Part shown: in pieces, positions 45,383-57,904 of the stretch
Position numbering within the stretch: the first letter of the stretch is position 1
How the letters are laid out: the number at the start of each line of letters is the position of its first letter
NCBI GenBank assembly: GCA_933207985.1
Contig: OW240916.1
Span: 312,293,721-312,357,720, forward strand
Direction: 5' to 3'
DNA length: 64,000 bases
Source: Pelobates cultripes
Taxonomy: Eukaryota; Chordata; Amphibia; Anura; Pelobatidae
Notes under the pieces: generated by a model
Databases searched by the model: none
Told to the model about the DNA's origin: nothing
What the model saw: only the letters and a program-made list of their open reading frames with translations
Made by a program: the position numbers and the translations under genes

Positions 45383-46763
45383 TAAGTAATATCTATGTTT
45401 TTTGACAGTGATGTGTTTATCACAGCAACTACGGTTCAAACAAAATAATGGATTTCTTAATTTGGACTATGATAGTAGTTACTGTTTCTAGTCGATACAG
45501 TAAATAGTTATAAAACAAACTCTTTATTTTACACTTGCAATACATCTATATGGAATATTTTTACTTTTACTAAGAAAAAGACTCGGGGATTAATATATTA
45601 TATTTTACAACGGAAGAAGAAAAATTATTAATGGAAAACATGTACTAGAATTAAGGGAACAAATGGAATGGAATGTGGTAGACATTGATAAACATATAAT
45701 TTTTTATGGGAGAACCATTAAGCATGTGCATGTGTCTGACATCAATCAAGCATGAGATCAGTAAATCTTCGATACAAATGAAATGGACCCACCGATGCGT
45801 GTTCAATACAGCTGTAAGCAGGATCCCAAAAGGAATAGATTCCATTAAGTTGTTCAAGTGGCTTTCATTAATTTTCATCTTGTGAATAGAAAGCCAGCCA
45901 CTACTGTATTGAGACTGTGCAGATGCTTACATTGAGAATGCTGCATGTGTACTACCACATGTTCTGCAATAAGGAGGAGATAGAGAGCTTAGGGATTGCA
46001 ATGTTTTTTTCAAAAAACTTGTACCAGACGCAAAGAAAAACATACATTTGTCATCATTCAGATAATCTGGTTGCCTGTTTTGGTGCCTGAGATGTGCATT
46101 TAAACCAACTTGTTCAATTCTGTACAGATAGAGCATTGTGTTACTCCATGCGTTTACAGCCATAAGAAAAAATGGTTGTGATCCTTTTGAATTAATAAAA
46201 TTGTGGACTGAACTACTGGTAATACATAAACACAGTTAGTTACAACTACAATTGATAAACACTTGTGTACTTCTTGCCAAAATGGAACACCTACCTCCAG
46301 ACATTCAAATGGTGAAATTGGGACAAGAGGTGGGCAGAACTAAGGGAGTATGGTGTCACTCACAAAGCTCTAACTGGGCAGTCCTGCCCAGAAATGGGGT
46401 GAAGCCACCCAGAGAAGGGGCATGAATACACACCAAGCCAACTGACAGTCTCTCTGGCCAGCCCCACTCAGGACAGACAGTTCAGTGAGCACTGCTAATG
46501 TGCTCCACATGGTTCTGCTGCAGTCACCATAGCACAAGGCTATCTGATGAAACATCATTGGACTGTAGGACAGGTGCTTAAAATTGGGGCAGTCCCGCTG
46601 AAACTGGGACATTTGGAGGGTATGTAAACATTGTATATGAACATTCACAGTCTAGGATGCTAGGCAGATGGAAATCGGTGCAAAACATGTGTAGGTTGTA
46701 TATGTTTAAATAGTAAAGTGTTTGCAATAATAGCAGGGTTATATAAAGTCAATTTCCTGTTTT
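45383..46763. other. No recognised gene
   Basis: 46560-46625 (ttggggcagtcccgctgaaa, ctgggacatttggagggtat) looks like the right end of a further MITE whose left end I could not find. Confidence 0.5.
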
Positions 46764-46768
46764 AGGCC

Positions 46769-47829
46769 TGTGACAGATTCATCTGTACAACTAATATTAC
46801 TGGTTCATCTAGTTTGCCTCCCCTTTGCGGAATTACCTGTCCGTATACCTCTATTCGTCTTTTTTACTTTTTACCGAATAAACTTACCGAACGGACGGCC
46901 ACCCAGAAGAGAAGTGTGCTACTGGTTAACCTCTTGATCCCAATTAGAACGTTGTGGTAACCGCAGATACCTCTTAATTATAACCAAATGCAGGGTGGTC
47001 GTCGTTCGTATGCCGACCATGAGGCGGCGGCCATTTTAAAACATGCGAAAGACCAGCGGTGTTTGGCGCAGATTCTATGGAACTAAAAACGGACACTTTT
47101 TCTACCGAACACCGCTGAGACTACCGACCACCCTTTTCATTCATCAAGGCATGCGAGCACCGGTCCGTTCGGGAGTTTGGATTATACGAATGGACTTAAC
47201 CCAGATAGCCATCCCATGAAGTCAATCGCATACCGAAAGACTGCAAAAGACTTTGACTCCATGGCGATTGAACTATGCGTATGGGATCTGAGCACTATTC
47301 GGTAGGAATATGCACTCAGATCCAGGCTATCTGGGGATACGTTGCACGAATGTAATATGTTCGGTAGTTGTATGATTACTTATTTTTATGTGTTTTTTAT
47401 GTTTAATTTAAAATGGCGATTTACCTCTGTCCTGGGAGATAATTGAATTACTTCTCAATTATCCCCAGGGCAGAGGGGAGGAAATCAGGATGCATTCTGG
47501 GAATATTCTGTGCCTGTATGTCCTAAAGTGCTACATGTCTGTCTGTAACTACAGTCTCCCATTTGGTCCCCTATGGGAGTGTCCACCAAGTGGGAGACCT
47601 GCATAAATACGGGCGGGTAGCCCACAATAAAGCCAGTTCTTGTTTTACCCTCAATGCGGAGCTTGGTCTCGTTATTGGGGGGGGATTTACTACACACGGT
47701 TAGCGACTGATTGCTGGAAACGTAAGCCGCTATGGTTGAGGTATACACGAATTGAGCCTGCATTATTGAGAAAAGGGGAAGCTTAACTAAACGGCGGTTT
47801 CACTCCTGTGTGCCAGGGGTGTCTTAACA
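46769..47829 (+). mobile_element. Solo LTR (1061 bp), TSD aggcc
   Basis: Starts tgtgacagattcatctgtac and ends 'gtgtcttaaca', flanked by aggcc at 46764-46768 and 47830-47834. TATA-like cataaata (47602-47609) and AATAAA (47626-47631) precede ctcgttattggggg. ggcggccatttt lies at 47026-47037, and the 'accagcggtgttt' ... 'aacaccgct' pair also occurs in the LTRs at 7680 and 11740. No internal coding region. Confidence 0.9.
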
Positions 47830-47869
47830 AGGCCCTATAAAGTGAATATGAAAAATTCACCAAATTGTC

Positions 47870-48010
47870 AACAAAAACACACTTTGAATTCTATATAAAC
47901 AGTCCATCAAGTTCAGCCTTCCTCACATCTGTTTTTGCTGTTAATCCAAAAGAAGGCAAAAAAACAACTAATCTGAAGCACTTGGCAGTCAGATTTATCC
48001 TTGGATCAAG
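47870..48010 (-). repeat. LINE (L2/CR1-type) 3' tail fragment
   Basis: On the minus strand 'ggctgaacttgatggact' preceded by 'gccttcttttggatta' and 'aagcttcttgatccaaggat'-type sequence, the 3' untranslated tail of common frog L2/CR1-type LINEs. Starts right after the LTR. Confidence 0.6.
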
Positions 48011-48249
48011 AAGCTATTACCCTACAGTAAAAAATAAATATGACAAGAAAAAAAAGGGAGGAGATGAAAAAAGAGAAAATTAAATTTTACTTCCGTCATA
48101 TATCAGGAAAGCCATATAATACCACATAATATCAGGAAAACTAAACACACAAGGCACAAACATGCAAATAGACAAAGAGTTCCACCACCCACCAGGCATC
48201 CAATATGGTATCTGCACAATAACTAAAGTTCACGCATCTATGCTTAGAT

Positions 48250-49255
48250 TTCATTATAGCTGCCTTGAGAAGTGTCCCCCCTCCCCCCAGTAAAGGTAAG
48301 GAGGGAGGGGGGACATAAATATTTATTTTAATTAAATAAAAATATATATATATATTATTTTAAAAAAGCCCCCCTACCCTTATCACACACACTCTACACA
48401 CATACACTGCCCCCCACACACACATTGCCCCCCATACTGACCCCCATACACACACACTGCCCCCCATACACACACACTGCCCCCTTATACATACTGCCCC
48501 CATACACACACACACTGCTCCCCATACACACACACTGCCTCCCATACACATACTAACCCCATACATATACACTGCCCCATACACATACTGCTCCCCATAC
48601 ACAAACACTGCCCCCCCCATACACACATTGCCCCCATACACACACATTGCCCCCTACTGCCCCCATACACACACTGCCCCCCATACACACACACTGCCCC
48701 CATACACACATACTGCCCCCATACACACACTGCCCCCATACACACACACTCTACACACATACACTACCCCCATACACACACACTAGTCCCCATACACACA
48801 CACTGCTCCATACACTGCCGCCCCATACACACACATTGCCCACACTCACACATACACTGCAATACTCACACACACACTGCAACTGTTGCACACACATACT
48901 GTCCCACACATACACTGCATCCCTGACATACACTGCCACCCGCACTCACACACTACAACCTTCACACACACACACTGCTCACACACTGTCCCCCTCACTG
49001 CACCCCTTAAACATTGCACCACTCACACACACCACTGCTCCTATGCCCTACTACAGCCCCATTTCCCAGCAGACCTCGGGTAAGTTGTCAAACTGTTCTT
49101 AAACGGTTTGACTACTTACTCTGGGAGGGGGTCCCGGCACTATTGACACCTTAACCACTACACTGAGCTGTAGTGGTTATTGTGTCTGGATTATTTCTTT
49201 AAATAATCTACAAGTGCCCCTCCCGAGATCAGGCTCTGGATCTGCCACTGGATGG
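48250..49255. repeat. CCCCATACACACA minisatellite with hAT-like right end
   Basis: From about 48368 to 49030 the DNA is made of 'actgcccccatacacacac' units of 12-25 bp. Left of it is a small palindrome gtcccccctcc / ggagggaggggggac (48267-48313) and an AT microsatellite (48341-48359). The right end 'gctctggatctgccactg' (49236-49253) looks like a hAT terminus, but no partner is seen at the left. Open frames on both strands are satellite artefacts. Confidence 0.75.
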
Positions 49256-49344
49256 GACCCCTGCTAATATAACCAGAATATCAGACAATCTGATAAGAAG
49301 AAGAATTGCAGGAATTCCTGAAATTAAAGTTTCAAAAGTGTATC

Positions 49345-49660
49345 TCTAACGGACTGGATATTCACTGATCCATGGTAAGACAAATGGAGGAAGTTCAGTA
49401 CTTTTGCTACTATCACTCAAAATATGCACCCTGTGAAAATCAGTGCAAGAATACAGAGGGCAATGCAAAGTTGTCCATTTTTAGGAAAACACTGAACAAG
49501 AATGGTATGAATGGATTTACATTGCAGAGAGGTCAAATGCTAAATAAAACAAAGAAAAAACAAAGCATTGCTAGATGTTTCAAGTATGCAAATAAAAAAC
49601 AGAACTTTTCACAATGGCTTGGGAATTTTCTTTTCTGGATTGATGAAAAAAAAGTTTAAA
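49345..49660 (+). pseudogene. Tc1/mariner transposase N-terminal fragment
   Basis: A 95-codon frame from 49372 begins MVRQMEEVQYFCYYHSKYAP and continues LSIFRKTLNKNGMNGFTLQR, matching the 'TIRRTLNNNGVHG...rKP' linker of Tc1 transposases. KKKQSIARCFKYANKKQNFS and LFWIDEKKV follow, where the Asp of IDE corresponds to the first catalytic residue (usually LWTDETK). It stops directly afterwards. No terminal repeats seen; heavily diverged. Confidence 0.6.
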
Positions 49661-50979
49661 TCTTTGGCCCAAAACCCTATATTTAATACAAAAAAAACAA
49701 AACATAATTCCATATTATACCCCAAATCCTCATCACAACCATGAATCACGTTATAAAGAGCATCAAGGTTTGAGTCATAGAGGGAGGGCAGGGTCTGAGC
49801 AGCTTGATGTCATAGAGGGAGGAATGGAAGTGGTCTATTAACTGAAACTTAGTAGGACTTGGGTGATGCAAAATGGTAATAACCAGAAACATAAGAGTAA
49901 ATCAACAACAGAATGGTTTTCTATAGAGATAACATGTGTCTTGGAAGGGACAAGTCAGAGTTTAGAACGCAAGCCTACTGAGATGGTCTGTTGAGTCCTG
50001 ATGTGTGCTATAAAAGCAAGGAAACGCACAATATTAATGAAACTAAATAATTTTGTAAGATGGAATGAAAACTAAAAATAGTTATTATTGCTAAAAGAGG
50101 TTTAACCAGTAAATAAGGGATCATGTACATCACTAAGATGGGCATTGAATGTGTTGATGTGCTGTAATGACAAGAAGCACAACTGGTTTTGTGTCACGAG
50201 TTTAAATTGTGCTTGGTATCATCTTAGCAGCAGATCAGATCACAATTGTCCGAGTAATTTCTACAGAAAATCAGGGCATGCTAGGAATATAATGATTTTA
50301 ATCTACAAATCAAAGAATATACAAAAAAAAATGCAAAAACCAGCACATGACCTGATTTTGCAGTATTAATTTTGAATTACGATTTTTTTTTAAACTAATT
50401 ATGAATTAAATTCCCTATGTTACAAATTGCATTACTCAACATTAGCTTGAAATTATTTGTAATTTTCTTGTAATTTTGCAGATCCTTCATATCTCTCTTC
50501 TTATTATATTCCATTCCTTTTCATTTCTCGCCTTTCTCATGACATGACATGACATATTATATGATATGATACAATATAATATGAATCTAGCTTTAAAACA
50601 AGACTCTGGACCATCAGGTCCAGTCTTTCACACATCCTTGTTTTGAATTAATCAATTTCTCAATAAGCTACGAAATAAAGAAAAAGTTCTTCTTGACTCC
50701 GAAATGGAAATTAGAAATTTTTTTATTATAGGTTTGAATATTTAAGACCTTTTAAAAACAAATTCTACAGAATCTATTTTTTTTTTCATGTCACCTTCAC
50801 CTTTCCTCCCATCTTATCCCCTACCTAACTTATTCCCTATCTTGTGTGAAAACTATGTGAATCTCCCAAGACAGGGCTCTTTCAATTCTCCTGCTGCATG
50901 TGAAAGGTACAATATTCAGTCCATCCTCTACCGATAGCTACTAGGTGATGAGAGCACACTAACACAATAGTCCTGTCCC
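49661..50979. other. No recognised gene
   Basis: AT-rich; short ATGAC-type repeat at 50540-50560. No transposon end seen. Confidence 0.55.
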
Positions 50980-50987
50980 AACCCCAG

Positions 50988-51602
50988 CAGGGCCGGACTA
51001 GGGATACAAAGCAGCCCTGGAAAAAAGAATCTATGCCAGCTCCGCAGCATGGCGTGGGGAAAAAAAGGTGAGTAAAAACACTATTTTTAAATACACACAG
51101 ACACCATGACAGACATAGACACACACATATACCATGACAGATGACAGACACACATACACCCCATGACAGACACACACACACACACACCATGACACACACA
51201 CCAAGACAGACAGACACACACACACACATACACTCACACTGACAGACTGACACATAATATAGCTACCTGTGGGCGACTGGCCAGGGAGTCGTGCAGGGCA
51301 GACAGCTGGGTCAGGTGTGCTGGCGGCCGCAGGGGGAGCTGGCTCCTGGCTGTTCTGTCGGCCGCAGGGGAAGCTGGCTCCTGGTTGTTCTGGCAGCTTC
51401 AGGGGGAGCTGGCTGTGCTGGCTCTGCTCCCCAGCGTGCAGCTTAATGAGACCGGGGCCGGAATATGACGTCATATCCCAGCCCCGGTCTCATTAAGTAG
51501 CAAGCGAGGACGGATGAGCAAAGCCAGCACAGCCAGCTCCCCCTGCGGCCACCAGAACAGCCAGGAAATTTCCCAGTATCCCGATGGGCCAGTCCGGCCC
51601 TG
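50988..51602. mobile_element. Non-autonomous hAT-type element, 615 bp, TSD aaccccag
   Basis: Ends cagggccggact / agtccggccctg with 8-bp duplication aaccccag (50980-50987, 51603-51610). Inside: a CA-rich minisatellite with 'ccatgacagacacac' units (51095-51255), GC-rich repeats of 'agggggagctggct' (51330-51420), and a perfect palindrome cttaatgagaccggggc...gccccggtctcattaag (51442-51497). Confidence 0.9.
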
Positions 51603-51610
51603 AACCCCAG

Positions 51611-52175
51611 TCATTATGACCACTGGTGCATGTTACTCGACCAGTCATCAAACTTTGTGCCATACTATCTCAGCTTACCACAAAATACAGTTTAGAGAAT
51701 AGAGCTCCTGAACTTTTTAAAAACAAATGTAACTTTTTGCTCATTGTGCACTTTTTTCTTTTTAAATATTCATTCAGCATTAAAGTTGAATAGTTTTGTG
51801 TGTGTTTTATTAGGCAGAGGGGAATAACAATAAAAGTTAACAGTGTTGTCACTCTTTGAATCGTTACTTTTTAAGTTTGCTATTAAGCTAGCATTAAAAT
51901 ATCTATTTAAAATGTTAATCCACTGATGAAATAAACACAAAGTAGAAAAAAGTCATATAAAAAAGGGGGACAGGTTGGTATTTTAGTTGTTTGTGTACTG
52001 CTATCATCACTGCAATTATACTTTGGAGGAACCTTATCCCATGTTCCTTTATTTTGAAACTTTAAAAGTTATTTTGTTTTATACATAACGTTTAAAACAG
52101 AGGAGAATCTGAAATATGCATGCCTGGGTACCCCTATCAGACTTTATAGTTTTGAATTTGGTGGAAAAGAATGAG
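51611..52175. other. AT-rich DNA without a recognised gene
   Basis: No transposon ends or domains seen. Confidence 0.55.
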
Positions 52176-52179
52176 TTAA

Positions 52180-52251
52180 CCCCTTAAGGACACATGACAT
52201 GTGTGACATGTCATGATTCCCTTTTATTCCAGAAGTTTGGTCCCTAAGGGG
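52180..52251. mobile_element. TTAA-type mini-MITE, 72 bp
   Basis: ccccttaaggacacatgaca at the left, 'tggtccctaagggg' at the right, TTAA at 52176-52179 and 52252-52255. This palindromic 'proceeds accccttaagga' repeat is widespread in frogs. Confidence 0.85.
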
Positions 52252-52260
52252 TTAAATTAA

Positions 52261-52748
52261 AGGGCAACTGTCATCAAAATCTTAATTCTCGATTTTTTTA
52301 AATTGTATTACATTTAATTAAACTTAATGATATATATTTTTAATATGATGTATATTCATTGTTTAATTTTGTTTGTTTTTTATAAGATTTCACTTTATTA
52401 TATTTCTGAGCAGCAATGTTGGGCCGAACTCTATTGTTATCACGAGGAGAATCTAAGGTGGGAATTGGGAGATCCTGAACTAAAATCACACAAAGGGGAG
52501 GTAAGTATTTTGGGAGACTCTAACCTGCTGCTGCATTTTCATACAAACACAGGTAACCAGGCAAGTTAGGTTTAGCAGAAGTTGGTCAGATAACAGTAGA
52601 GTCTGACCCAACATGGCTGCTCAGTTAGTTATAAAAAAGGGACATTTAAAAAAAAAAGTTAATATACTGTTTGAAAAGTATCATTACATTTCATTAAATA
52701 TAATACACTTTTAAAAAATAACAAGTGAAAAGTTGATGACAGAAGTGT
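52261..52748. mobile_element. TTAA-type MITE, 488 bp
   Basis: Ends agggcaactgtcatcaaaat and 'agttgatgacagaagtgt', imperfect inverted repeats, between TTAA at 52257-52260 and 52749-52752. Left end is like the MITE at 24239. It starts only one base after the previous MITE's TTAA. Confidence 0.7.
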
Positions 52749-52752
52749 TTAA

Positions 52753-54222
52753 TTTGTCACAGTCATGGAGCCAGTGGTGTTATAACACAAGCATCGTGGG
52801 GTTTATAGTTCTAGAACAACTGGACGTCTATACTTAGTCACTGATGGTCTAAGAAATTTAAATAGAAGTGACAAAATTATAAGCACGACAAAGTCACCTA
52901 CTGAACAAGAATAGGTCATGTTCCTTATGGCCAAAGTCAGCATTATGAATTTTAAAAAGCACCATAATAACTTTGCATATTTGATTACCCCTCTGTCACA
53001 GAACAGAGTAGCTTACAATTGCAAGAATTTGCAAAAAATCATCAGGTAAAGGACAACCCATTGACTTTCTCATGTCACAAGGCACAACTAAGGTGGACAT
53101 CTCTGTCCTGCCCTCTTTGCCATTTGGGGTAACCTGAACTGAAGTAACACGCAGGGGAGGTAAGTAATTGGGAGATTATTCACACAATTGGGCTGTATGT
53201 TAACAGGTTAGTGTCTACTCGCATAACTGTCGCCATACATGTATCAGCTAAACTTTCAAAATCCAGAAATCCACACATACGAGCCTAAAGAGAATCTTTG
53301 CTTTTATTTATTTATCCTCCAGGATAGCGAAACACAATCACTGCACTGGTACTGTGTGTGGATTTTTACCTTACAGCAAATGTACTCCAATCACAAACAG
53401 GACATTTCTTTGCAAATCCTAATTTATTTTAAGGCTATGAAACCTTGTGGGGCCATAAAATGTGTTGCGTTTACTGCTCAACAAGTCTATGCTGTAGGTT
53501 CACAAGACAAGTATTTTGTACTAAACAATAAAAAGTGTGATGCATCATTGCTCTGCCTTTTTTCTATTTACTAATCTTTAAAATGTGGTAATGTTCCCAA
53601 TATTACTTCCATCTGTTCTTGGAAAAGCACTGTGAATGTAATAGTGTAAGTTCATTTTCATTTACAAACTAGCCACAAATTACATTGTCAAATTAATTTT
53701 CCCCATACCATCCATTCGTTATTTTCTTCGTGACCTCTTATGGTCTTTAAAACATTGGGGAAATTATTTCTCAACCTCGTAAAATCTTCTTTAACTCGAT
53801 TACCGTGATATGGCAATATTTTTTCTCTTGTGCGTGACTTTCTAGAAAGTTCTCCTCAGGGGTAACATAAAGATTATTTTCATCAATAATGTACTTGCCA
53901 AAGATTGGTAGAGGAGGAATGCGTGTTTTTGTTCTGGATTAGTTATTTATTAATCTGCTTTGTATGTGCAACATATACATTGTATTCCACCAGAGAATTT
54001 TAGTTTTTTGCACAGGAACCAAACCCTCCTACCAAATATATGTGCCTTGTCTGTGCATATGAGGCATTTTAAATCCCAACTCACTAACCAAAAAATAATA
54101 CTCAGAGTATATGTATAGCCTGTATTGATGTTCATGGTATTATTTTGATATGTGCATTATTTTAAAACAACAAGGCCTATATTAAAAAAATAAAAATAAA
54201 AGTATTGGTGTGTAGTTAAAAC
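52753..54222. other. No recognised gene
   Basis: A 111-codon plus-strand frame (53239-53574) ends near aacaataaaaagtgtgatgc and shows no family resemblance. 53600-53920 is motif-dense, possibly conserved non-coding. Confidence 0.45.
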
Positions 54223-54296
54223 CAGGGCTCATAGTCTGCACTCACCACTAGCCATTGGCAAGTGAATATTTCTCTTGACTAGAAATTCGAGCCCTG
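54223..54296. mobile_element. Short hAT-like MITE, 74 bp
   Basis: Inverted ends cagggctc / gagccctg with 'actagaaattcgagccctg', a frequent frog MITE terminus. Target duplication not clear. Confidence 0.5.
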
Positions 54297-54706
54297 GTAA
54301 GTGTGTCACAGGCTTTCAAAGCTTGCTGCGGTGAGTAACTTTACGGTCTGGCTAACAGTGTAGGATCTGCAATATTAGACTATGGTTAAAAACCTTCCCT
54401 CTGCCTCTCTCAATGGCTATTGGACCCCAGTTGTGATCTACAGAGGACTATGTGATGAGATAATTTATGTATCTTCTAAATTTGAAGGAATCTTTATAAT
54501 TTCTACACAATAAGATATTCTAAACACTAGTATTTATTCATTATAATAAATGAAACAAACGATTATCTATTTTGACAGGAACTTGCCTAACACGCTTACA
54601 ATCCACAGGAGGTGCGGTGTAAAAACATAATAGGAAGGACAGTGTGGGGGAAAGTGGCAGGAAAACTAGCAGAATTGGAAGGTGAGAGTGAAGTGGGGAA
54701 TGGACC
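54297..54706. other. No recognised gene
   Basis: AT-rich; nothing recognised. Confidence 0.5.
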
Positions 54707-54714
54707 CACTAAGT

Positions 54715-56495
54715 CAGGGCCGGCCCAAGACACTGTGCTGCATAGGTCCAAGAATGAAATGCTGCCCTCCCCCCACCCCGAACAATACAACAACCACCAA
54801 AATACAACAACGTTTGTTATGCAGATTGTATAGTGAATACAGTGTCTGTGTTTGTGTATTGTATCCAGTGTGTGTGTGTGTGTGGAATGCATTGTGTGAG
54901 TGTATATAGTGGAGGCAGAGTGTGTAGTGGATTTATTGTCTGTGAGTCCTGAATGTAATGTTTGTGGTTGTGTATTGTATGCAAAGTGTGTAGTGGATGC
55001 ATTGTGTCTGTGTATAGTATATGTAGAGTGTGTGTTTGTGTAGTGAATGCAGTTTGTGTAGTGGATGCAGTGTCTGTGTAGTGGATGTAGTGTGTGTATG
55101 TGTGTAGTAATGCATTACACAAACAGTGTGTGTGAAGTGCATGCATTGTGGTTTTTTTTGGTATTAAGTGGTGTGTGAGCAGTTTTTGGTTTGTTTAATT
55201 AAGTTAATTCCCCCTTCCTGCCTGTAGTGGATGCAGTATGTACAGTGGATGTGTATTTGTGTAGTGGGTGTGGTGTTTTTGTAGTGGATGCAGTGTTTGT
55301 GTAGTATATGCTGTGTGTGTATTTGTGTAGAGGATGCAGTGTGTGTGTGTGTGTTTAGTTAATGCAGTGTGTGTTTTTGTGTAATGAATTCAGTGTGTGT
55401 TTGTGTAATGGATCCAGTATGTGTAGTGGATACAGTGTGTGTTGTCGATGCAGTATATATTTGTGTAGTGGATGCAGCTTGTGTAGTGGATGCAGGCTGT
55501 GTTTGTATTGTGGATGTAGAGTGTGTAGTTGATGTAGTGTGTGTGTGTTTGTGTGTGTATGTAGTGGATGCAGTGTGCAGTTAATGCAGTGTGTGCATTT
55601 GTGTAGTGGATGCAGTTTATTTAGTGGATGCAGTGTGTGTTTGTGTGGTGGATGCAGTGTGTGTTTGTGTAGTAGATGCAGTTTGTATAGTGGATGCAGT
55701 GTGTGTGTAGTAGATGCAGTTTGTATAGTCAATGCATTGTGTGTGTTTGTGTAGTGGATGTAGTGTGTGTGTAATGAATGCAGATTGTGTAGTGGATGCA
55801 GTGGGTACTTAATGCAATATGTGTGTTTGTGTAGTGGATGCAGTTTGTGTGTTTGTGCAGTGGATGCAGTGTGTCTGTGTTTGTGTAGTGGATGTAGTGT
55901 GTGTTTGTGTAGTGGATGAAGTGTGTGTGTGTGTGAGAAGTTTATGTAGTGTGTGTTTGTGTACTAGATGCAGTGTGTAGTTAATTGCAGTGGGTCTGTG
56001 TATGTGCTGTGGATGCAGCGTGTGTTTGTTTGTGTAGTGGATGTAATGTGAACGTGTTTGTGTAGTGGATGTAGTGTGTGTGTGTGTGTGTGAAGTTTAT
56101 GTAGTGTGTGTTTGTGTAGTGGATGCAGGGTGCAGTTAATGCAGTGTGTCTATGTATGTGCAGTGGATGTAGTGTGTGTGTGTGTGTGTTTGTGTAGTGA
56201 TGTTGTGTGTGCTTATGTAGTGATGTTGTGTGCGTGCTTGTGTAGTGAATGTAGTGTGTGTGTTTGTGTAGTGGATGTAGTTTGTGTGGTGGATGTAGTG
56301 TGTGTGTGTGTTTGTGCAGTGGATGTAGTGTGTGTGTGAAGTGCATGCAGTGTGTGTTTGTGGTATTGAGTGGTGTGTGAGCAGTTTTTGTTTTGTTTAA
56401 TTAAGTTTATTCTCCCCTCCCTGTAAAATGCCGCCCCAGTCTAGGTGCCGCCTGGAGCCATGGCTCCACTGGGGCCAATGGACGGGCCGGCCCTG
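54715..56495. mobile_element. Non-autonomous hAT-type element, 1781 bp, TSD cactaagt
   Basis: Ends cagggccggccc / gggccggccctg, with 8-bp duplication cactaagt at 54707-54714 and 56496-56503. Ends are related to the 50988 element. Almost the whole interior is a TG-rich minisatellite. 'ctgcataggtccaagaatga' and 'taggtgccgcctggagccat' are the unique shoulders. Confidence 0.9.
54835..56390. repeat. TG-rich minisatellite, about 1.55 kb
   Basis: Roughly 60-70 units of 'gtgtagtggatgcagtgtgt' with 20-30 bp period. Two larger sub-blocks end with the same 'gagcagtttttg' and 'tttgtttaattaag' (about 55178-55205 and 56380-56407), pointing to a higher-order duplication. Frames on either strand (CVVDAVCV or HPLHKHT repeats) are artefacts. 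Confidence 0.9.
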
Positions 56496-56503
56496 CACTA
56501 AGT

Positions 56504-57904
56504 AAATCGAGACAGTAAGATAGGCTTGAGGAATGACAATTTTCCTGGGAGGCTAAAGATATTCTTATTTAGGCATTTCTTAAAGGATTGAAGAAGACTA
56601 GGAGAGAGCAGTTCTGTTAGTGCAAGCTAGCAGCACTAAGAGACTATATACCATCACAACAGTCTGTTTCTGTATTCATTTCACGAACTAGAGTATTATT
56701 TATTCAAGTGAGAAAAACTATTTCCAAAACTTTTCAAAGAGCGCCTGCATTTTCAAAATGATATTGAACCCTTTTAGTTCTATTCCAGCTGAAATGCAAA
56801 TGCATATTACAGGTATCCCAAGCTTCTCCCCAATCCAGAAGGGGTGAGCATTGGACATGTTAAATAATTAAGTCATGGTCAGTGGGCATAGGGCTGTGAG
56901 GATAGCCCAGCCATGTGGGAGACCGGCCATGGTTTTTTTTTTGTCCATTTAGTATCAATTTTTTCATTGTGCAACTTTTTAATAACACCCCAACCTACGG
57001 TATGTTGGAGACTGTCCTATACCTTATCTTACCTTAAAGGCTGGAGACCTAGGCAGGTAAACTTCCACCACCATTCTTACATCCAGGTGGTTCTATTTTG
57101 TTTTTTGTTGTTGTTTTTTTTCATCCAATTTGATCACAATTTCACCAAATTGCCCCCTAACTGTGCTCACCGTATCCTTCTTTAAAATTGCAATGAGTTC
57201 CCCACGTTCATTATTTCATGTCTAGAATTATTTCAAATCAAGAATATGTTAATCATATGAATAGAATTACACACTTCAAACAGTGCATTTAGAGTGAAAT
57301 ATAGTTTAAAAAATATCCACATAACCATAACTTGTTCAAAAATGTCCAGGTGAACAAAGGGGCTAAGTGAAATGACATCTTTCTACAATATATTGTGGCA
57401 GAAAATGTGAGCACTTATTAAGTGCAAATCACTTTATAATTATGATTTAATTTCAGTAGTAAAGATTATTCACCGACTACCAGCTGTGTATTCCATATTA
57501 GCCACTTAAAATAATTAGCCTTGCTTAGAGCCTGCTAACTGCGGAGGGTGATCTGTTTTTCATTACCACTTTTCCACGGTATGTCTGTATGCCTTTGTCC
57601 AGATGCAGTCTAACTCAACTGCATTGTTTAAATGCTTCCATCTTTCAGAATGTCTGAAAATGTATAAAGAAGGCAAAGTTTAAATAAGCACTGTTGGAAT
57701 GCTTTCTTCTGCATTTAAATATCCTGTTGTGGTTGTTAGTTTAATTATTTAAAGAACGCTAAAGGTACTCTGTGATGCAAAAGCATGACATCTTCCCCTC
57801 TGAATCTGTGAATCATTTTCTTGTAGCCAAATAGCGAGATATTGTTCAGATGTTCAAATACAGTGAAAAGTTATATATATTTTTTTCCTGACATCTGGTC
57901 CCAG
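56504..57904. other. AT-rich DNA; possible regulatory block 57400-57800
   Basis: No transposon ends. 57400-57800 has many homeodomain-like taatta/ttaatt and atttgc-type sites; no proof of function. Confidence 0.4.

Noticed and set aside
48360..49102. Several frames of 60-151 codons on both strands
   Set aside because: Artefacts of the CCCCATACACACA minisatellite, which lacks stops in many frames.
53239..53574. 111-codon plus-strand frame as a possible gene
   Set aside because: No recognisable domain, biased AT-rich codons, no splice or promoter support.
54817..56346. His/Thr-rich and Cys/Val-rich repeat proteins
   Set aside because: Translation of the TG minisatellite; no start context, no non-repeat domain.
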